Positions 51,303 through 64,000 of a DNA stretch of 64,000 nucleotides are shown here, in pieces. The stretch spans positions 22,839,606 through 22,903,605 of the forward strand of contig NC_040017.1 in the NCBI RefSeq assembly GCF_000972845.2. Direction: 5' to 3'. Source of the DNA: Larimichthys crocea. Taxonomy: Eukaryota; Chordata; Actinopteri; Sciaenidae. The notes beneath the pieces are model-generated. The model saw only the letters and a program-made list of their open reading frames with translations, did not search any database and was not told the origin of the DNA. A program made the translations under genes and the position numbers. Every line of letters begins with the position of its first letter. Within the stretch, counting starts at the first letter, position 1.

Positions 51303-53559
51303 CTGGAAAAGAAGTTTATCAAAATACATTTCATTTTGTCAATAAAGCACTGAATCATCTTTCTCTGGGTGCCAGTTATGGTTCACAGTTCAAACATGCA
51401 AAGATTCAGGTCATTAATTAAAGAGATTCAGCTCGTCTGATCTGCCTGCAGTATACTACAATACTTAAACTTGTGTCAGTGAACCGCTCACCCCCTCTTT
51501 CTTCTGGGTTGTGTATGGTTTGTTTGCATTATCACATTTTCCACTTTGCCAACGTTGCATTCAGCATCTCTACATGTGTTTCACTTCAGCTTATAGTTTA
51601 TTGTGATAAACGTGCATTAATAATTAATGAATCTACATTGGGTTTCAAAGTGATGTTGGGCAAAAGCATACCGAGCTAATTAGAGCCATTTAATGTAACT
51701 GTGAAAACTATGATAACCCATGACCGGCTTTTAATGTTTGAATGATTTAGAGATTTCATGGTGCATACATAATGTATGTGAAAAGTCCAATTAAAGATAT
51801 TCTCTCAGTGTAGCGCTGGATAAGATGCTGCTGGTATAATTGTACTGGTAAGTGCACAAACCAGATTGTCTTGCAGATGTCTTGCAAGAGTGTGATGAGA
51901 TAATAGCTGCAGTGATGATAACAATGACCACAAATCCTGTAATTGAGGCGTTCTGTTGATTCAGAGGGAGGGAAATGCATCTTGTCCTCCTCTCACGCGT
52001 ACAGTATCTGCACACGCACACACTAATTACAATGACTACGAAGAAAAGAAGGAAATACTGAATGAAAACTCATGATTGATATAGCATGTGGCATTTGAAG
52101 TGCTTTAGTCCTCAGTGAGCTGTCACCTTCAGAACAGCACTCAAAATGTGAAAATGCTAGAAACAAACTATGGCAGGAATATAATGTTTCAGAAGGATTT
52201 GTATATAATCAGAATGTATAAAACTGTAAATCGTGTGTCACTGTATTGGACTAGTTTTTATTACTCAATGGAGGGAATTTCATTTACACATGCTTCCTTT
52301 AACCTCAGAGAACTGCTTTGTCAATGACATGACAACTAAAAACACGAAACAATGATTTGTCTTATGTATCATTGACGAACATTTCCCTATACGGACTTAA
52401 ACATCAGCTGTATCTCAAGAGTGTCGGGGGACATTAACATAGACTGTTTTATTTGTCCTGAAGAAAGAGATGGATATGCATGGGGTTTCTTAGCAACTGT
52501 GCAGGCTCACATTATCCAGCTAAAGACTGATGTCAAACATCTTACATCTTATATGAATGTTGTACCTACTACAGTACCCTTTGAGAGTTCAGTGGAAAAA
52601 TATACCGGAGATGTTTTGCAATCTATCAAGCTCTGTAGCAAGCAGTGTTTTTCACAAAATAAACACACACACACAGAAACATTGTACAAGGTTGTGCTTT
52701 TCATGTGAAAATGTGTTACATGGAGGGAACATTTTCCACATGCATATTTCTCATATGTCTCAGTACATAATTTGTTTTAATGACAATCAACAGGGCCTCT
52801 GTGTATGTTTATATCCTCGGGATGAGCTGTATAATGATGTTTATGTCTTCTTTGTGAGCTCCAACAAACCTCACATGATATATTTTCAACATCCTATCCG
52901 TTCTCTCATGGCATACTTATCTGGAACTTCCACCACCGCAGTAATGCTTCAGGCAGAAGCAGTGAAAGTTGAGCTGAGGATAGTAACGGATATTATTTTA
53001 GACTGTATACAACAGAGCAAAGTCATCAGCTATAGTAGCTATAGGAGTCCTAACTTATATCACTATTGTATCAGTCTAGATCTTATAATATATCTAAAGA
53101 TCTGTCCAAATCACAGCAGAGTCTAAAACTCAGGGTTGCTTTTTGTGAGTTTCTTTTTCACCACCAGAGAGCAAAATCTGGTCAATGCAAACGCTAAACT
53201 ATGACATAATGTATGTTTAAACCCAATCATAAACATAAACAGAAATAAATAACTTGCCCTCACACATAAACATTTGGAAAATACACGTTTGTGGAACAAT
53301 AAATATGTCATGTGATGTGCAAATCACTAAACAAAATATGTTGCTTTAGTGTATACATCTTCTAAAGAAAATTCAGTGTTTGCCAAATTATTTTTAGTTA
53401 CCAAATCATTAAGCTTTGCTCACAATGCATATATATTTGTTTTAATGTCCCTACACAATAAATAATAATAAAAAAACATGAACTACGACAGAAGAACAAG
53501 TCATTGTTCTTGGGAAGAACAGGGGATTACGTTGTTACACTTTGAAGTCACAAAGACGA

Positions 53560-53740
53560 AGATGGCTGAAAATAGCTTTTTCTGAGCGCGCACTTTGCGC
53601 GCACAGTTTGCGCAAGAGAATATGTAACGTAACAGTTTTCCACCTGTTGTGACGCGTGTGTTTTGGGCAGGTCAATAATATTAATGCCCCTACAGTCGAC
53701 AGATCGAAAGGGGAGGGCAGTAGAGAGGATTACTTGACAT
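53560..53740 (+). promoter_or_regulatory. putative trpc4 promoter, CpG-rich
   Basis: A sharp local rise in CpG in an AT-rich background: GAGCGCGCACTTTGCGCGCA, a perfect TTGCGCAA palindrome (53608-53615, the C/EBP-type consensus), an E-box CACCTG (53641-53646) and TGACGCGTG. It lies just upstream of the inferred 5' non-coding exon. No TATA box is evident. The assignment is by composition and position. Confidence 0.5.
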
Positions 53741-53873
53741 GCTCGTTACTCACAGTGTCAGTGGAGTCAGTGGAGTGATAAGATGAGGCACCAACTGCGA
53801 ACGTGTCCTCTCTGACAGGCGCAGCTCCTGGTTCTTCGTCGGGTGGTTCGTGCGTAAATTTACAACTGGAAAG
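53741..53873 (+). other. trpc4 5' non-coding exon (left edge unknown)
   Basis: Ends at GGAAAG|GTAAAG, a good donor, 389 bp before a good acceptor (CATTCTCAG at 54254-54262) that opens the first coding exon. TRPC4 genes usually have a separate 5' UTR exon. The left edge is a guess; only the donor can be supported. Confidence 0.5.
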
Positions 53874-54285
53874 GTAAAGTTTGAGTGTTTCTTTATTTTG
53901 AGTTTGATTATATGTGATTATGCACGTTTCTAAAGAAAGAATCTGTCTGTTTGTCATCCACTGTGAAATGTTTTAATGGTTTTCTTTCTTAAGAAACATA
54001 AATATTAATAATGTTTGAGATGTTGTTTATGTAAGTTTTACCTGTTTTGTGTGTGTGTACACTAGATAGAGTACACAGTATGAATAACCGAAATACATCA
54101 ACAAATTCTGACGTTTTTGCTATTTGATCTTTTAAATGTTAGTGTGTTATTTAAATGGGTCTATAAAAGTTCAATATTGACAGTTGTGCTGTTCTGGGTC
54201 TGAAATATATTAACTAACTCTGAAACTTCTCCATGTGTTTTTATTTTTTCATTCATTCTCAGTTGAAAGTGTGATGGTAGCAGCA

Positions 54286-62275
<7,990 letters not shown>

Positions 62276-63045
62276 TCCATGTCAGCAAGTGAGAGATGAA
62301 AATCATGTTAACGTTTTAAAACGCTTGGGGATTTATTTTCATGCATTTATCTTCCAGTGAAATAGTTTATCAAAACTAACTCATGTATTGTATTTAATAA
62401 TATCCAGTTTGTAATGTATATAATGGCATATAATGTTATTTTATGTTCTCTCACATTATATTATATGCATTCATTTCTGACTGAAGGAAGAAAAACAACA
62501 ATACTGGGTGTGGATTTGACCTCAGTGAATGCTGACTTGATGCTCAGGGAATCGTGAAGCAAGTTAGTCATTCGTGTTTTACCTTGAGCATTTAATTCCA
62601 AAGAGCCCTGACACCCTGCTGATTATACTCTCCTCTTCCACCTTGAACTGTCCTCGTACTGTGTTATGCAAAGGTATCTTAAATCTCTACATCTGTAGAA
62701 AAGTATTAATCATTATATGCTGACAGTATCTAGATCTTTCCGAGTAAACATTAGTTTATTTTAATGTAATACCTGAGCATTTTATATTGAATTTCCAGTC
62801 GATTTTGTTTTACCCTGCCATTACCACTGAAACCTGTTTTCTTCCTAATTCTCTTCTTGGAGTCAGAAGAAGTATGCAATGCAATCTAGTTGAGATTTGT
62901 TGCAGGATTTTTTTCCTCATAACGTGCACAATCTACTATACTTGCAGACATAAGGGCCCTCTTGTGATCTCTGTGTCACCGTGCAATTTTGTACCTTGTA
63001 ATGCAATCAAATTACTCTGCAGTTAAATAAAAGATCATTAAAATA
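62276..63045 (+). other. trpc4 3' UTR
   Basis: AT-rich, without coding features, from the stop codon to about 15-20 nt past the AATAAA signal. The right edge is inferred from the signal and the GU-rich element that follows. Confidence 0.65.
63026..63031 (+). terminator. polyadenylation signal AATAAA
   Basis: AATAAA followed about 15 nt later by GTGTGTTTTTTGG, a good GU/U-rich downstream element. It is the most convincing 3' end signal after the trpc4 stop codon. Confidence 0.7.
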
Positions 63046-63059
63046 GCAGTGTGTTTTTT

Positions 63060-64000
63060 GGACTAATTTACAAAACATGTTGCTGCCATCTCAGCTTGGT
63101 GCACTCTTTCTCTATTGCATGCATTACTAACATACAGTAAAGAGGGAGAATGATAGAGATAAAACAAATGAAACCTTTGCATGAATCGGCATCTTTTGAT
63201 TCGCTCCGTCTTCTCTTTCATCTTGTTTACTGGAGAGAAGATCTCAGTAAATAGTTTACTAATAGTTACCCCTTTTTTCAGTCTGTATATACTGAACTAG
63301 ATACACAGTTTATATAAATATCCTCCTCCACCTTTTCCTCTTGTACTTTGTGATCTGTCAGAGGAGAAGCATTAGCCGAGTCCCATTCAGAATAAATGCT
63401 AATTCGGTATATTATTCATGTCCTACCAGACCAATCAGATGTAAACTTTGGTATGAGTAGTAAATTATTATTATTATTATTACTATTACTTTTGTTGTTG
63501 TTATTATTTAAAATATTACTAGTGAAAAGGAGGCTGCCATATTTTCTGAACTACAATTAATGTTATTAATAATAACAATTTCAGTTTGGTCTCGCATCTA
63601 AGTAGGTTTGAATGCAACAACATTAACGTTAATTTACTTAAGACCTGTTTGTCAATGTTGAGAGATTGTACTCCTACCTTGAGTATTTCAATGCTATGCT
63701 ATTATACACTTCAACTTATACATTTAAGTTTTGGCATACAAAACATAGGATACAATGAGTATATTAAATATGATGCATTTCTACTGCCCCAAAGTATATT
63801 TCCACCTCCCTTCCACTACCTGTGACCTAACTGTCCAAAACCTAAACTCCTTGACAGAATTACTAACTAAGCCATTCAATTTAGGAGCTTTACTACTGTA
63901 CTGTCATTTAATACTTAGAACTAATTATGCTACTTACAGCTCTCCAATGAATTAGTAATTCTGTGGTTTTAACTTGTATTAAAGGCTTTCTTACTTATTA
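63060..64000. other. downstream flank of trpc4
   Basis: AT-rich sequence with a short (TTA)n run near 63465-63485. No gene, RNA or known repeat recognised. Confidence 0.6.

Larger units (their letters stand above)
42421..53560. other. intergenic spacer between frem2 and trpc4
   Basis: About 11 kb of AT-rich sequence between two divergently transcribed genes. It holds two long microsatellites, a LINE-tail-like repeat and a SINE-like element (listed separately). Open frames of up to 189 codons occur but none resembles a known protein. I looked for the UFM1 protein, which sits here in human, and did not see it. Confidence 0.7.

Noticed and set aside
42421..53560. CRISPR array, prokaryotic operon or viral insertion in the spacer
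   Set aside because: The only regular repeats are di- and trinucleotide microsatellites. There are no spaced direct repeats, no operon-like frames and no viral protein signatures.

Overview
The window is vertebrate, and almost certainly teleost fish, nuclear DNA. Both recognisable genes are multi-exon with GT-AG introns. Their proteins match vertebrate FREM2 and TRPC4 almost residue for residue. The introns and spacer carry decayed repeats typical of fish genomes: an L2-type LINE tail, a Tc1-like transposase remnant, a tRNA-like SINE and long microsatellites. No bacterial, viral or organellar gene is visible.

Positions 1-42094 (minus strand) hold the first 14 coding exons of frem2, about 2,415 codons. 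Human FREM2 is about 3,170 residues, so the gene continues past the left edge. Coding exon 1 alone is 5.0 kb. It encodes the signal peptide, the N-terminal region and nearly all of the 12 CSPG (NG2-like) repeats. Exons 2-14 are short, and the five Calx-beta domains are spread over exons 3-12 at two exons each. Introns 2 (17.8 kb) and 6 (8.6 kb) contain no other gene that I can support. The start codon is ATG 42094; an in-frame TAG lies just upstream, and CCAAT-type and GC-rich promoter motifs lie about 220 bp further up.

Positions 42.4-53.6 kb are a gene-free spacer with a (TG)n tract, an (AT)n tract and at least two interspersed repeats.

Positions 53.6-63.05 kb (plus strand) hold an apparently complete trpc4: a CpG-rich promoter with a 5' non-coding exon, ten coding exons (860 codons from the conserved start), a 3' UTR and a polyadenylation signal. 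Two features stand out. One intron needs a GC-AG donor to reach the pore exon. The C-terminal tail is about 107 residues, unlike the much longer mammalian tail, and lacks the PDZ-binding end.

The two genes are head to head about 11.5 kb apart, in the same relative orientation as human TRPC4 and FREM2. The UFM1 gene that lies between them in human is not seen. The gene products have unrelated roles: a basement-membrane adhesion protein of the Fraser complex and a receptor-operated cation channel. Their adjacency is conserved synteny, not a functional system. I found no evidence of a previously undescribed system; the points most worth checking are splicing and protein-tail peculiarities.
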